DNA from: Neoarius graeffei
Taxonomy: Eukaryota; Chordata; Actinopteri; Siluriformes; Ariidae
DNA: 64,000 bases
Assembly (NCBI RefSeq): GCF_027579695.1
Contig: NC_083583.1
Location: 24,014,599 to 24,078,598 of the forward strand
Direction of reading: 5' to 3'
Shown: one piece after another, positions 21,668 to 32,659 of the stretch
Numbering within the stretch: position 1 is the stretch's first letter
Layout of the letters: each line of letters starts with the position of its first letter
Translations under genes and position numbers: made by a program
The notes under the pieces: generated by a model
Database searches by the model: none
What the model was told of the DNA's origin: nothing
The model's input: the letters and a program-made list of their open reading frames with translations, nothing else

Positions 21668-22480
21668 TTTTTTTTAATGACAAACTTGAGAATATCCAAC
21701 AAAAAATTCAAACTACTAATTTAAGGTCAGACAATGAAAGTGACCTTGTAGTTAACCATATAACTCTATCAGATCATCAGTTAGAATGTTTTACTCCCCT
21801 TAAAGAAACTGAATTACTTTCATTAATCTCGGCATCAAAAGCTTCAACTTGCGTACTAGATCCCTTACCTACACGTCTATTCAAACAGATAATACCTGAA
21901 GTAATTGAATCGCTTCTAAAAATAATACATTTTTCTTTCATGATTGGCTATGTACACAAATCCTTTAAATTAGCAGTTATCAAACCCCTGATTTAAAAAA
22001 CCTGACCTTGATCCCTGTCAGCTGTCTAATTATAGGCCAATATCAAACCTCCCCTTTATCTCCAAGATCCTTGAAAAAGTTGTGGCACAGCAGTTATGCT
22101 CATATTTACATAAGAATAACATCCATGAAATGTATCAGTCAGGATTTAGACCTCATCATAGCACAGAGACAGCTTTTGTTAAAGTAGTAAACAACCTACT
22201 GTTGGCGTCTGATCAGGGCTGTGTCTCGCTACTTGTGTTGCTTGACCTTAGTGCAGCATTTGATACCATTGATCATTTCATTCTTCTGGATAGACTAGAA
22301 AATGTTGTGGGAGTTAAGGGAACGGCCCTCTCCTGGCTCAGCTCTTATTTAACTGATCATTATCAGTATGTTGAGATAAATGGTGATATTTCTAGACGTA
22401 CTGAGGTAAAGCTTGGTGTTCCACAAGGTTCTGTCTTGGGTCCACTGCTTTTTTCTTTATATATGTTACCTCTGGGTGAT

Positions 22481-22846
22481 CTCATCTAATTATCTCTAGC
22501 CGCTTTATCCTGTTCTACAGGGTCGCAGGCAAGCTGGAGCCTATCCCAGCTGACTACGGGCGAAAGGCGGGGTACACCCTGGACAAGTCGCCAGGTCATC
22601 ACAGGGCTGACACATAGACACAGACAACCATTCACACTCACACCTACGGTCAATTTAGAGTCACCAGTTAACCTAACCTGCATGTCTTTGGACTGTGGGG
22701 GAAACCAGAGCACCCGGAGGAAACCCACGCGGACACGGGGAGAACATGCAAACTCCACACAGAAAGGCCCTCGCCGGCCACAGGGCTCGAACCCAGACCT
22801 TCTTGCTGTGAGGCGACAGCACTAACCACTACACCACCGTGGCGCC
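22481..22846 (-). mobile_element. tRNA-derived SINE, Mermaid-like, copy 4
   Basis: Reverse orientation. Target duplication cctctgggtgat at 22469-22480 and 22847-22858. It lies in the RT of the L2 LINE. Confidence 0.93.
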
Positions 22847-23126
22847 CCTCTGGGTGATATTATTCATAAACATTGTATTAGTTTCCACTGTTATGATGAT
22901 GACACACAGTTGTATGTTTCTGCAAAACCTGATGAGACACCAGCTTAATAGAATTGAGGAATGTGTTAAGGACATTAGACACTGGATGCTTATTAATTTC
23001 CTTCTGCTTAACTGTGACAAGACTGAAGTACTTGTACTAGGACCACATATAGCTAGAAGTAAGTTTTCTGATTACACAGTAACTCTGGATGGCCTTTCTG
23101 TTTCTTCACATGCAGCAGTAAAAGAC

Positions 23127-23740
23127 ATGTAGTGGAAGTTCATTATGTCTAACTATTAAAGCTATTTTAAGTTTGTTTCTTAAGACAAGGATTTTTTAAG
23201 ATGTTACCTTGTTGACAGTTTCGGCGGGAATCTTCCGCCTTCTTCAAAACAGTCACTAGATGTCGAGTGGTGACGTGCCTTATCAGCTGATGTTACACTA
23301 TGGAGGCGTGAACATCCCGCCCAATTTGACAGGTAGTTCACACCTCCTGCTGTCAGGTCGCTCCCCCAGGACTGCGCTCCAGGTGTGTGACAGCGCGTAC
23401 GCTCCCTCATCCCGGTTCATCGTCCTCTGCGCCCGCTTGCGTATCTCCACTGCCTCTAAAATCCAACGCTGGTATCTATTTTCTTCAGCCGGGATGAGGG
23501 AGCGTACGCGCTGTCACACACCTGGAGCGCAGTCCTGGGGGAGCGACCTGACAGCAGGAGGCGTGAACTACCTGTCAAATTGGGCGGGACATTCACGCCT
23601 CCGTAGTGTAACATCAGCTGATAAGGCACGTCACCACTCGACATCTAGTGACTGTTTTGAAGAAGGCGGAAGATTCCCGCCGAAACTGTCAACAAGGTAA
23701 CATCTTAAAAAATCCTTGTCTTAAGAAACGAACTTAAAAT
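23127..23740. mobile_element. Foldback element with 253-bp arms
   Basis: Arms 23163-23415 and 23489-23741 are almost perfect reverse complements around a ~73-base spacer. A 36-base unpaired extension lies at the left only. It is flanked by a 13-bp duplication with one mismatch (agcagtaaaagac at 23114-23126; agcagtgaaagac at 23741-23753), absent as a repeat in LINE copy 1 (about 6853-6865). It does not fit a standard TIR family by eye; open frames across it are palindrome artefacts. Confidence 0.78.
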
Positions 23741-24359
23741 AGCAGTGAAAGACCTCGGGGTGATTATTGACCCCAGTCTTTCATTCGAAACTCACATTGA
23801 TAACATTACCCGGATAGCTTTCTTTCATCTCAGAAATATTGCTAAGATTAGAAATTTAATGTCACTACATGACGCGGAAAAACTAGTTCATGCTTTCGTT
23901 ACCTCCAGGTTGGATTATTGTAATGCCTTACTGTCTGGATGTTCCAATAAGTGTATAAACAAGCTCCAGTTAGTTCAAAATGCAGCAGCAAGAGTCCTTA
24001 CTAGAACTAGAAAATATGGCCACATCACCCCTGTCTTATCCACACTGCATTGGCTCCCAATCAAATTTCGTATTGATTATAAAATACTACTATTGACCTT
24101 TAAAGCACTGAATGGTCTCGCACCACAGTACCTAAGTGAACTTCTGGTCCTTTATGACCTGCCACGCCTACTTAGATCAAAAGGTGCAGGCTATCTGCTG
24201 GTACCTCGTATAGTGAAGGCTGCATCAAGGGGCAGAGCCTTTTCTTACAAAGCCCCACAGTTATGGAACAGCCTTTCAAGTAATGTTTGGGAATCAGACA
24301 CAGTCTCAGCATTTAAGTCTAGGCTGAAAACATATCTGTTTAATCAAGCCTTTTGTTAA

Positions 24360-26237
24360 TGGTGTTTGAGGTAAAGGTGTAGATCTGGAGGGTCCTCAGA
24401 CACATAGAATGTTTTGGTAAACTGGGATGTATGGATGCTGTCAGTCCTCACTCGCTTGCTCACTCGAGTTTGTTGACAGTGTAGTGGCTGCTGCTTTATG
24501 TCCCGGGGGTCCCTCATGCCTGTGTTGCCTTCTAGCTCTCCCCTTTTAGTTATGCTGTCATAGTTAGTTGCCGGAGTCCCTGCTTGTACTCTGTGCAATA
24601 TGTATACTATTCCTACTTATTCAGGTGACATTGGGAATACCTAACAACCTGTGTTTTCTCTCTCTCTCTCTCTCTCTCTCCCCCCCCAAATCTGTCCCTC
24701 TGATGCCCCTTTTCCACCAAAGCAGTTCCAGGGCTGGTTCAGGGCCAGTGCTTAGTTTGGAACCGGGTTTTCTGTTTCCACTGACAAAGAACTGGCTCTG
24801 GAGCCAGAAAAAACGGTTCCAGGCTAGCACCAGCTCTTTGCTGGGCCAGAGGAAAGAACCGCTTACATCAGCGGGGGGGGGGGAGTTGTTAAGACCGACA
24901 ACAATAGCAAGACCACAAAAGGTCGCCATTTTTAAGTGATGAGAAGCAGCAGCTGTACAAATGCGAAGTCATCCGTTGTTGTTGTTGCTGCTTCTTCTTC
25001 TCCGTGTTGTTGTTGCTTCGATGTTCGCGCCAAGGTTTATGCAAACGCAGTGACGTAACTGACGTATACAGTGACGTAATGACGTGGCTCCCTTTAGCAC
25101 CTTGAGCTATGGAAAAGCAAACTGGTTCTCAGCTGGCTCGCAAGTTGAACGAGTTGTGAACCAGCACTGGCCCTGAACCAGCTCTGGAACTGATTTGGTG
25201 GAGAAGGGGAATGAGTTACATGGAGTCAACAGGAAATCTTTTGGTGGAGAGGGTGGAGACCTCGACTGGCTCTTGTAGCCTGCAGGGAATCGGCCGTCAG
25301 ACATTCTGTCGCATGTCCCAGACCCGGTGAAATGTAACTGAATTGTCTTGGCCAGCCCTAAGGGTCCCATCTGCATCTGCCTGCACTCACTCTGATCTAT
25401 AATTCCAACTGTCTCATTGCTGAGGAGTGTGCTCCCATCACCCAATCAAGCATCCAGCCAGAGCAGGTCATGATATTTTTTAACCATATTAACATTGCCA
25501 TTGTTGTGTATTATGCCTGATATCAGGACTCTCATCTCTGCGGGCCTACCACACAGACTTAATACTTTGTGTTATTTTTAGACATTGACACCTGTTGTCT
25601 ACACTTATTCAGGTGATATTGGGCATACCTAACAACGTGTGTTCTCTCTCTCCCCCCCAAAAAAAAATCTGTCCCTCTGAGTTACATGTCGGTCCTGGGA
25701 TCGAGATGCTGGCCTCTTCTGCTCCTCAGACCTGCTTGATCCATCCTGGTGCCCTGTGTCTGGTTGGAGTCTCATCACATCGCTCCTGTGGAGGATGGCC
25801 CCATGAGGACAGCTGAAAGTCACACCTGGAGGACGCTTTGGACTCTTACAGTAATGCTTTTATGGCTGAGGACTACAGTTGACTTGCTAACTTTAGGACT
25901 GCAGTTGTCATGAACAGTTTTGCACTCAAGTTTCCATCAATGAAGAGTTACAACATCAACAAAACTGTCTTCATGTTAAAACTGTTAATATTATAGTCAT
26001 GCTGTCTGTTGTTGCCCAAATGAGGATGGGTTCCCTTTTGAGTCTGGTTCCTCTCGAGGTTTCTTCCTCATGTTGTCTGAGGGAGTTTTTCCTTGCCACC
26101 GTCACCACAGGCTTGCTCATTGGGGATAGATTAGGGATAAAATTAGCTCATGTTTTAAGTCATTCAAATTCTGTAAAGCTGCTTTGTGACAATGTTTATT
26201 GTTAAAAGCGCTATACAAATAAACTTGACTTGACTTA
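24360..26237 (+). other. LINE 3' UTR with an internal direct repeat
   Basis: Compared with copy 1, this UTR is longer: the segment 'gtgacattggg...ctgtccctctgagttacatg' occurs twice (about 24625-25222 including the MITE, and about 25612-25690), with ~390 bp of extra sequence between. Either copy 1 lost this by recombination between the repeats or the two belong to different subfamilies. A CT microsatellite lies at about 24658-24680. Confidence 0.65.
24704..25211. mobile_element. MITE, ~48-bp TIRs, TGA target duplication (Harbinger-like)
   Basis: Left end TGCCCCTTTTCCACCAAA and right end (inverted) TTCCCCTTCTCCACCAAA continue to match for about 48 bp. The flanks are TGA at 24701-24703 and 25212-25214, and the empty site 'ctctgagttac' exists in LINE copy 1. 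No coding region. A 3-bp TNA-type duplication suits PIF/Harbinger; the assignment is an inference. Confidence 0.72.
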
Positions 26238-27640
26238 AAGCAAAAATTAGCTATGTAGGTTCAGAGTGTCAGAGCAGTCTACCAATAGGGCTTATTGGTC
26301 ATAAGTGCACTGCTAATGTCACTGTTTTTGGGGTGAACTGTAACAGTTTATTCGGTACAGGCTCTCAGGTGACCACAGTATCTTGGTCGTTCTACAAAGA
26401 CCACTTGTCGCACCAGCCCATTAACTCCATGAGCCATCTCCTTGAGGTTGAGGGAGCTAATGGACAGTCTGTCCCATACTTAGGGTATGTAGAACTTAAT
26501 ATAGCTTTTCCCAAAGAGTTCATAGGATCTGAGCCTGAAATACTTACTTTGGCTTTAGTCGTCCCTGATATTCACTCTAGCGAGGACATACCTGCCCTGA
26601 TTGGCACCAATACACTTGACATGTTATATGATGAGCACTATGGATCAAAGACTTCCAATGTAACTTCAGCTTTGCATGGTTATACGCAAGTCCTCAGAAT
26701 GCTGGCACTTCGGCAGAAGCAGCATGCCACTGGACGCATTGGTATGCTAATGATGAAAGGGAAGAAACCAGAAGTTATTCCTGCTGGATGTAAGGTTCCT
26801 CTTGAAAGTTATGTGAGCACAAACAACATCACTGCTGAGAGATGTGCTCTGATCGAACAACCAGTTACTTCATCCTTGCCAGGTGGAATCTTTGTGGATA
26901 CTTGCCTCATCACTTTGCCATTACAGCACCCTTACAAATTACCTGTTTGGGGCAGGAATGAAATGGATCATGACATCACTCTGCCCACAAACTCTGTCAT
27001 TGCTGAGCTGACTGTTCCCCATGAGATCATTCACAATCCCTCTTCAGACCTTAATCAGCCTAAAATGGTTAAGTTTTGTCAGTTACCCTCCCAGCAGTCG
27101 GGTTCAGCTGAAAGCTCTGACTTGGTGTTTGACTTTGGTGATTCTTCACTACCAGAGTCCTGGAAGGACAGACTCAAGCAGAAACTAAATCAGTTCTCTT
27201 ATGTATTTGCCCATCATGACTTGGATTTTGGTCATGTAACTAGAGTGAAACATTGTATCAAGATCAAAGATGAAACACCATTCAAACAGTGGTCTAGGCC
27301 CATACACCCCCAGGACTATGAAGCAGTTTGAAAACACCTTCAAACCCTCCTTGAAGCTGGTGCCATACAGGAATCTGAATCTCCATTCTCATCCCCTATC
27401 GTTGTCATCAGGAAAAAGAGTGGAGATGTCAGACTGTGTGTGGATTACCAGAAATTAAACAACCAAACCATCAGAGATGCCTACGCACTGCCAAATGTGG
27501 AGGAAACATTTTCTGCACTCTCCGGATCTAAATGGTTTTCAGTCATGGATTTAAAATCCGGATATTACCAAATTGAGATAGATGAGTCAGATAAAGCCAA
27601 AACTGCTTTTGTTTGTTTGTTAGGGTTTTGGGAATTTTAT
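26238..27640 (+). pseudogene. Gypsy (PNMA-like element) protease and RT N-terminal part
   Basis: The frame from 26333 to a TGA at about 27329 carries a protease-like stretch (NSLFGTGSQVTTVSWSFY, where the catalytic DTGA-type triad reads GTGS; IPALIGTNTLDMLYD) and the RT linker (LNQFSYVFAHHDLDFGHV, KHCIKIKDETPFKQ). After one in-frame stop it continues as RT (GAIQESESPFSSPIVVIRKK, LCVDYQKLNNQTIRDAYALP, WFSVMDLKSGYYQIEID, KTAFVCLLGFWEF) until the Rex1 insertion. The missing protease aspartate and the stop show decay. Confidence 0.8.
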
Positions 27641-27719
27641 AGAATAGAATAGAATGCCTTTATTGTCACTATACACATGTACAATGAGATTAAAGCATCT
27701 CCAATAACAGTGCAAACAG

Positions 27720-27750
<31 letters not shown>

Positions 27751-28735
27751 GAGGGGGGAAGGGGGGAGTTTGTAAGGGGGGGGAGTTTGTAAGGAGGGGT
27801 AAGGTGCACAGTCCTGAGGTGTATGTGTTGTGTTACACGTTATGGAGTGAGGTATTGCTCATTGCACATATAAAGTATTGCACAGAGAGAGTCACATTAT
27901 AAAATAAAATATTATACATTTATGAAGTATTGCAAGGTAAGGTAGGTGCACAGACTTGAGGTGTATGTGCTGTGTGTAAGGTGCACAGTCCTGAGGTGAG
28001 GTGAATGTGTTGTGTTTCACATTATGGAGTGAGGTATTGCACATTATAAAAGTATTGCACAGAGAGAGTCACCTTATAAAGTACTGCACATTATAAATTA
28101 TTGTACAAAGAGAGTCACATAGTAAAATAAATAGACTATAAAGTCAGAGCATATCCGAGTTCAGGGCGGTTATGGCTTTTGGAAAGAAGCTGTTTTTGAA
28201 TCGGTTTGTCTTTGTCCTGATGCACCTGTAGCGCCTCCCTGAGGGCAACAGGTCAAACAGATCAAAGCCAGGGTGGGAGCTGTCCTTGATAATGTTCTTA
28301 GTGCTGCTAAGGCAGCGGGAGGTGTAAATGTCCATCAGGGAGGGGAGAGGGCAGCCAATGATCTTCTGTGCTGCCTTAACTACCCTCTGGAGCCTCTCCC
28401 TGTCTACAGCAGTGCAGCTGCCATACCATGCTGTAATACAGTACGTCAGCAGGCTCTCGATGGATGAGTGGTAGAAGGTCAGCAGCAGGTTGGAGTTTAG
28501 GTTGTACTTCCTGAGGACTCTCAGGAAATGTAGCCGCGGCTGAGCCTTCTTAATGACTGCTGTAATGTTTACTGACCAGGAAATGTTGGCAGAGATGAGG
28601 ACGCCGAGAAACTGGAAGGTGTGGACCCTCTTCATATACACGTTGTTGATGTAGAGGGGGGCTAGGTCGGTGCTGTGCTTCCTGAAGTCAACAATGAGCT
28701 CCATTAATTGTATGCCCCAGGGATTAACTAATGCC
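27641..28735 (-). mobile_element. 5'-truncated Rex1-type LINE nested in gypsy RT
   Basis: The minus-strand element ends at the left with an AGAAT/GAATA-type tail (27640-27660). The gypsy RT is interrupted at 'FWEF' and resumes with 'MPQGLTNAPSTF' at about 28710. Its 3' UTR holds a GA microsatellite (27723-27751) and three near-copies of 'ttgcacagagagagtcac'. Confidence 0.8.
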
Positions 28736-28743
28736 CCCAGCAC
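28144..28743 (-). pseudogene. Rex1-type LINE ORF2 C-terminal fragment
   Basis: Starting inside 28735, the frame reads ELIVDFRKHSTDLAPLYIN, HTFQFLGVLISANISWS, AQPRLHFLRVLRKYNLN, TYCITAWYGSCTAVDRERL, VKAAQKIIGCPLPSLMDIY and FDLFDLLPSGRRYRCI. This is the region after RT in the Rex1/Babar group. It ends at a normal stop (28144), so only 5' truncation, not internal decay, is seen. The first residues of the frame belong to the flanking gypsy in antisense. Confidence 0.82.
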
Positions 28744-29895
28744 CTTTCAAAGACTAATGGAGAAGTGTATGGGAGACATTAACTTGAAATAGGTGGTAGT
28801 GTTTATAGATGACCTGATTGTATTGTCTAGTTCTTTAGAGGAGCATGAAACTAGACTGATCAATGTATTGAACTGACTTAGGGAGAACGGGCTCAAATTA
28901 TCCCCAGAGAAGTGTAAATTCTTCCAGACCTCTGTGCACTATCTGGGACATATCATCATCTCAAGGAATGGAGTTCACACTGATCCTGAGAAGATAAGAG
29001 CCCTAACCACCTGGCCAGTGCCTAAAAATCTTAAAGAGCTTCAGTCTTAGGTTTTTCTTGGTATTATCGCCATTTTGTCAAGGAGTATTCTAAGATTGTG
29101 AAACCGCTGAATGCCCTCACTGCCGGATACCCACCTATACGTAAAGGGTGTAAGCACAAGACAAGCAGCTGGGGAAAATATTTCCATCCCAAAGAACCTT
29201 TTGCAGACCACTGGACCCCTTCTTGTCAGCAGGCATTTGAAACCCTCATTGAGAAACTGACATCATTTCCAGTCCTTGGGTTTGCTGATCAAAAGTTGCC
29301 CTTTGTGCTCCACACAGATGCCAGCACCACTGGACTGGGAGCGGCTCTCTATCAAGAGCAAGATGGTCAAAGCTGCATTATTGCCTATGCTAGTCAAGGA
29401 CTGTCACATAGTGGATCATGATATCCTGCGCACAAATTGGAATTTTTAGCCTTAAAGTGGGCTATTGTCAAAAAATTTAATGATTACTTTTATGGAAACA
29501 CTTTCACTGTCATAACCGACGACAACCCCTTAACATACATTCTTACCTCAGCAAAATTGGATACAGCAAGCTACCATTGGTTAGCTGCTCTTTCAACATT
29601 CTCCTTCAATATAAAGTACAGAGCAGGAAAGCAAAATCAAGATGCTGATGGACTTTTTCGACGTCCTCAAGGTGAAGTGATAGGTGACCCTGTATCACTG
29701 GAAGAAAGTCAGAGAATTAAGCAATTCACATCTCCTCACCTGTCATCTTCAGCCAACCATGCAGACCTACCTGCTGATGTGGTTTCCGCTGCCTGTCACA
29801 AACATTTCCTCTATCATACTTACCAAGACACCCAGCCCATGATGTTGGTTGAATCTCTCGCACTCCATCCTGAAGCTGTGCCAGATGTCCTTTGA
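28710..29895 (+). pseudogene. Gypsy RT C-terminus and RNase H
   Basis: After the Rex1 insertion: MPQGLTNAPSTFQRLMEKCM, VVVFIDDLIVLSS (RT active box FIDD), GLKLSPEKCKFFQTSVHYLG, then RNase H from 29098 (FVLHTDASTTGLGAALYQEQ; LEFLALKWAIVKKFNDYFYG; TVITDDNPLTYILT; IKYRAGKQNQDADGLFRRP). Stops occur at about 28789, 28875 and 29419. Confidence 0.8.
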
Positions 29896-29899
29896 AGAA

Positions 29900-31777
29900 A
29901 ATGATTGTCTGGATGGACAAGTAACAATCCCCATGTTTTCTGAGAATGAGCTTAGGAGACACCAGATGGCTGATTCCGTCATAGGTTGAGTCATCTCCCT
30001 GATGGAATCTGGTGAACAAGTCACAACTCATCTTATGGTTGCCTCTCCTGACCTCAGACTAATGGCTAAAGAATGGAGTTGTTTGGAACTAAAAAGTGGT
30101 GTCTTGTACAGAAACTGGCAATGTGACTCCCAACCTGTTTGTCAGCTTGTGCTACCTAAAGAGTTGAAGGAACAGTCCACCGTACTTCCATAATGAAATA
30201 TGCTCTTATCTGAATTGAGACGAGCTGCTCCGTACCTGTCCGAGCTTTGCGCGACCTCCCAGTCAGTCAGACGCAGTCAGATGAGCTGTCATTCCTGTTA
30301 GCAATGTAGCTAGGCTCAGTATGGCCAATGGTATTTTTTGGGGCTGTAGTTAGATGCAACCAAACTCTTCCGCGTTTTTCCTGTTTACATAGGTTTATAT
30401 GACCAGTGATATGAAACAAGTTCAGTTACACAAATTGAAACGTGGCGATTTTCTATGCTATGGAAAGTCCGCACTATAATGACAGGCGTACTAACACCTT
30501 CTGCGCGCTTCGGCAGCGCATTGATATCTGAGCTCCGTATCAATGCGCTGCCGAAGTGCGCAGAAGGTGTTAGTACGCCTGTCATTATAGTGCGGACTTT
30601 CCATAGCATAGAAAATCGCCATGTTTCAATTTGTGTAACTGAACTTGTTTCATATCACTGGTCATATAAACCTATGTAAACAGGAAAAACGCAGAAGAGT
30701 TTGGTTGCATCTAACTACAGCCCCAAAAAATACCATTGGCCATACTGAGCCTAGCTACATTGCTAACAGGAGTGACAGCGCGTCTGACTGCGTCTGACTG
30801 ACTGGGAGATCGCGCAAAGCTCGGACAGGTACGGAGCAGCTCGTCTCAATTCAGATAAGAGCATATTTCATTATGGAAGTACGGTGGACTGTTCCTTTAA
30901 GATCGACTGTACTCAGAAGTCTCCATGATGACATGGGGCATCTTGGAATTGAGTGCACTCTTGACTTAGTCAGGTCCAGATTTTACTGGTCAAAAATGGC
31001 TTCTGATGTCGAGAGGAAAGTCAAGTCCTGTGGTCGGTGCATCAGACGGAAGCATCAGCCAGAGAAAGCTGCACCTCTGGTCAATATACAGACCACAAGC
31101 CTGATGGAATTGGTATGCATGGACTTCCTGTCTTTAGAAGCTGATAGCAGAAACACCAAAGACATACTTGTAATTACTGACCATTTTACTAAGTATGCGG
31201 TAGCTATACCAACCAAAGATCAAAAGACAGATACAGTTGCAAAATGTTTGCGGGAGCAGTTCTTGTACATTATGGTTTCCCTGAAAGACTCCACAGTGAC
31301 CAAGGCAGAGATTTTGAGTCGCACATAATCAAAGAGCTCTGTACAACTACAGGAACTTGAAAGGTGAGGACCAGTCCTTATCACCCAAGAGGTAATCCTG
31401 TTGAGAGATACAACCGGACCCTCTTAAGTATGTTGGGAACACTGAAAGATAAAGAGAAGGGTAGATGGCGTGACTTTGTCAAACCACTCACTCACGCATA
31501 TAACTGCACAAAAAATGAAGTCACCAGGTTCTCCCCATACGAACTGATGTTTGGGAGACGACCCAGGCTACCTATTGACATTGCATTTGGACTGCCAGTT
31601 CGAGGAATTCAGTCTACATCTCACTCACAGTATGTGAGAAACCTGAAGTCTCATCTCAAAGACAGTTATCAACTCGCCATAAAGAATGCTGAGAAGGTTG
31701 CTGTCAGGAATAAGAAACGATTTGATAAATCTGTCCGGGAGTCTACTCTGGAGGAGGGAGACGGAGTCCTGGTTTGA
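29900..31777 (+). pseudogene. Gypsy integrase, split by a palindrome
   Basis: The N-terminal linker (SGVLYRNWQCDSQPVCQLVL, about 30090-30167) is cut by the palindrome at 30168-30896. The zinc domain then appears (DDMGHLGIECTLDLVRSRFYW, CGRCIRRKHQP) with the core ([39 protein letters not shown]). A frameshift near 31270 removes the second Asp region; the part from 31364 keeps YHPRGNPVERYNRTLLSML with its glutamate, and ELMFGRRPRLPID. Confidence 0.8.
30168..30896. mobile_element. 729-bp near-perfect palindrome (Kolobok-like)
   Basis: Arms 30168-30526 and 30538-30896 are each 359 bp and almost perfectly complementary around an 11-base centre. The outer ends read AGGAACAGTCCACCGTAC. The flanks are TTGA (30164-30167) and TTAA (30897-30900), suggesting a TTAA target duplication with one mutated base, as in Kolobok-type elements (inference). 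It interrupts gypsy integrase. Frames across the centre are mirror artefacts. Confidence 0.8.
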
Positions 31778-31828
31778 AACCTGCGGCTACGGAGTAAGCA
31801 TAAACTGGTCGATCAGTGGGAATCTACT

Positions 31829-32529
31829 GTGTACAGAGTGATCAAACAGGTGAACGACTTACCTGTGTATGTGGTTCAACCCGAGGGTATAGATGGTCCA
31901 ACCCACACTTTACATAGAGAACTTCTGTTGCCCTGTGGAGTTTTGGCTGAAGAGGAGGAAGAAGACTCCACTGAGACTAGGGCAGTACGACAACCCAGAA
32001 CCAAGAACAATCCAGTTCAAGCATCAGAGGAAGAAACTTCGGAATCAGAGGATGACAACTTATCCTGTTGGTCAGAAAGTCCTCCAACTCTTACTGACAA
32101 AAGATTTACCAAAGTGTATGAGATCCCAAAGGGTCAGGATGGCTTCATGGCTGTCCAGCCAGGCAGACCAGAAAATCACGATCACTTACAGTACCTGTCC
32201 CATCCATGGATGACGAGGTCTCACCTGTTCCTGTTGCCAAAGTGGAAAATCCTGCTGAAGAAGCTGAAAAGGAAGTTGTTACTGAAAATGAAACTGAACC
32301 TGTGCCTAAAGCATCTACTGAAGCTGCTGATGACTGTTTGACAGAGATGGTAGAAGAGTTTCAAGATGATTCCGCCTTTGGAAACCTAATTGGGCAAAGT
32401 GGAGAGGAAGGGGAAGGAAAGATCCCTGGAACACCTAAACCACAGAACAGTCTAAGCGATGAGGTACCTGATGAAGGTGAAGTACTTAATGAAACTGTTG
32501 AAGATTGTCCTATAAGGAAATCTGAATGA
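31829..32529 (+). pseudogene. Gypsy Pol C-terminal tail
   Basis: From 31740 the usual integrase tail (EEGDGVLV; KHKLVDQWESTVYRVIKQ; PVYVVQPEG; THTLHRELLLPCG) passes into an acidic, low-complexity extension rich in E, D, S and P, ending near 32529. A frameshift near 32200 joins two frames. A similar acidic tail follows integrase in other elements of this lineage. Confidence 0.65.
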
Positions 32530-32659
32530 TCTAGGAGAGCTCCAGGTTGCTTTCACTATCCTCAGCTAGGCAATCCCCTTATTTCTTTTGCCCATACATT
32601 GTTAGAGGGATTTAATAAAGCATTGCTCTCATATAATGAGCTAGATACTCATTCAGTCT

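Larger units (their letters stand above)
21690..24359 (+). pseudogene. LINE ORF2 reverse transcriptase and C-terminus, interrupted
   Basis: RT begins around 21800 in decayed form, then reads 22082-22480 ([55 protein letters not shown]). A SINE interrupts at 22481-22846. RT resumes at 22859 with [14 protein letters not shown], where the usual YADD is altered to YDDD. The foldback interrupts at 23127-23740, and the C-terminal region follows to a stop at 24359 (VIIDPSLSFETHI ... AFKSRLKTYLFNQAF). The last segment is open, but the whole is not. Confidence 0.83.
19640..26237 (+). mobile_element. Near full-length L2/CR1-type LINE, copy 2, nested in the gypsy element
   Basis: Inserted between the gag and pol parts of the PNMA-like gypsy. 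It carries ORF1 with an esterase domain, ORF2 with endonuclease and RT, and a long 3' UTR ending 'caaataaacttgacttgactt'. It was itself interrupted by a SINE (22481-22846), a foldback (23127-23740) and a MITE (24704-25211). ORF2 has several frameshifts, so it is inactive. The exact 5' edge is uncertain by about 100 bp. Confidence 0.82.

Noticed and set aside
23260..23700. 146-codon frame across the foldback
   Set aside because: The frame is a mirror product of the palindrome, repeating the same peptide on both arms.
30385..30679. Two 74-codon frames with the same protein on opposite strands
   Set aside because: They arise from the near-perfect palindrome, not from coding selection.
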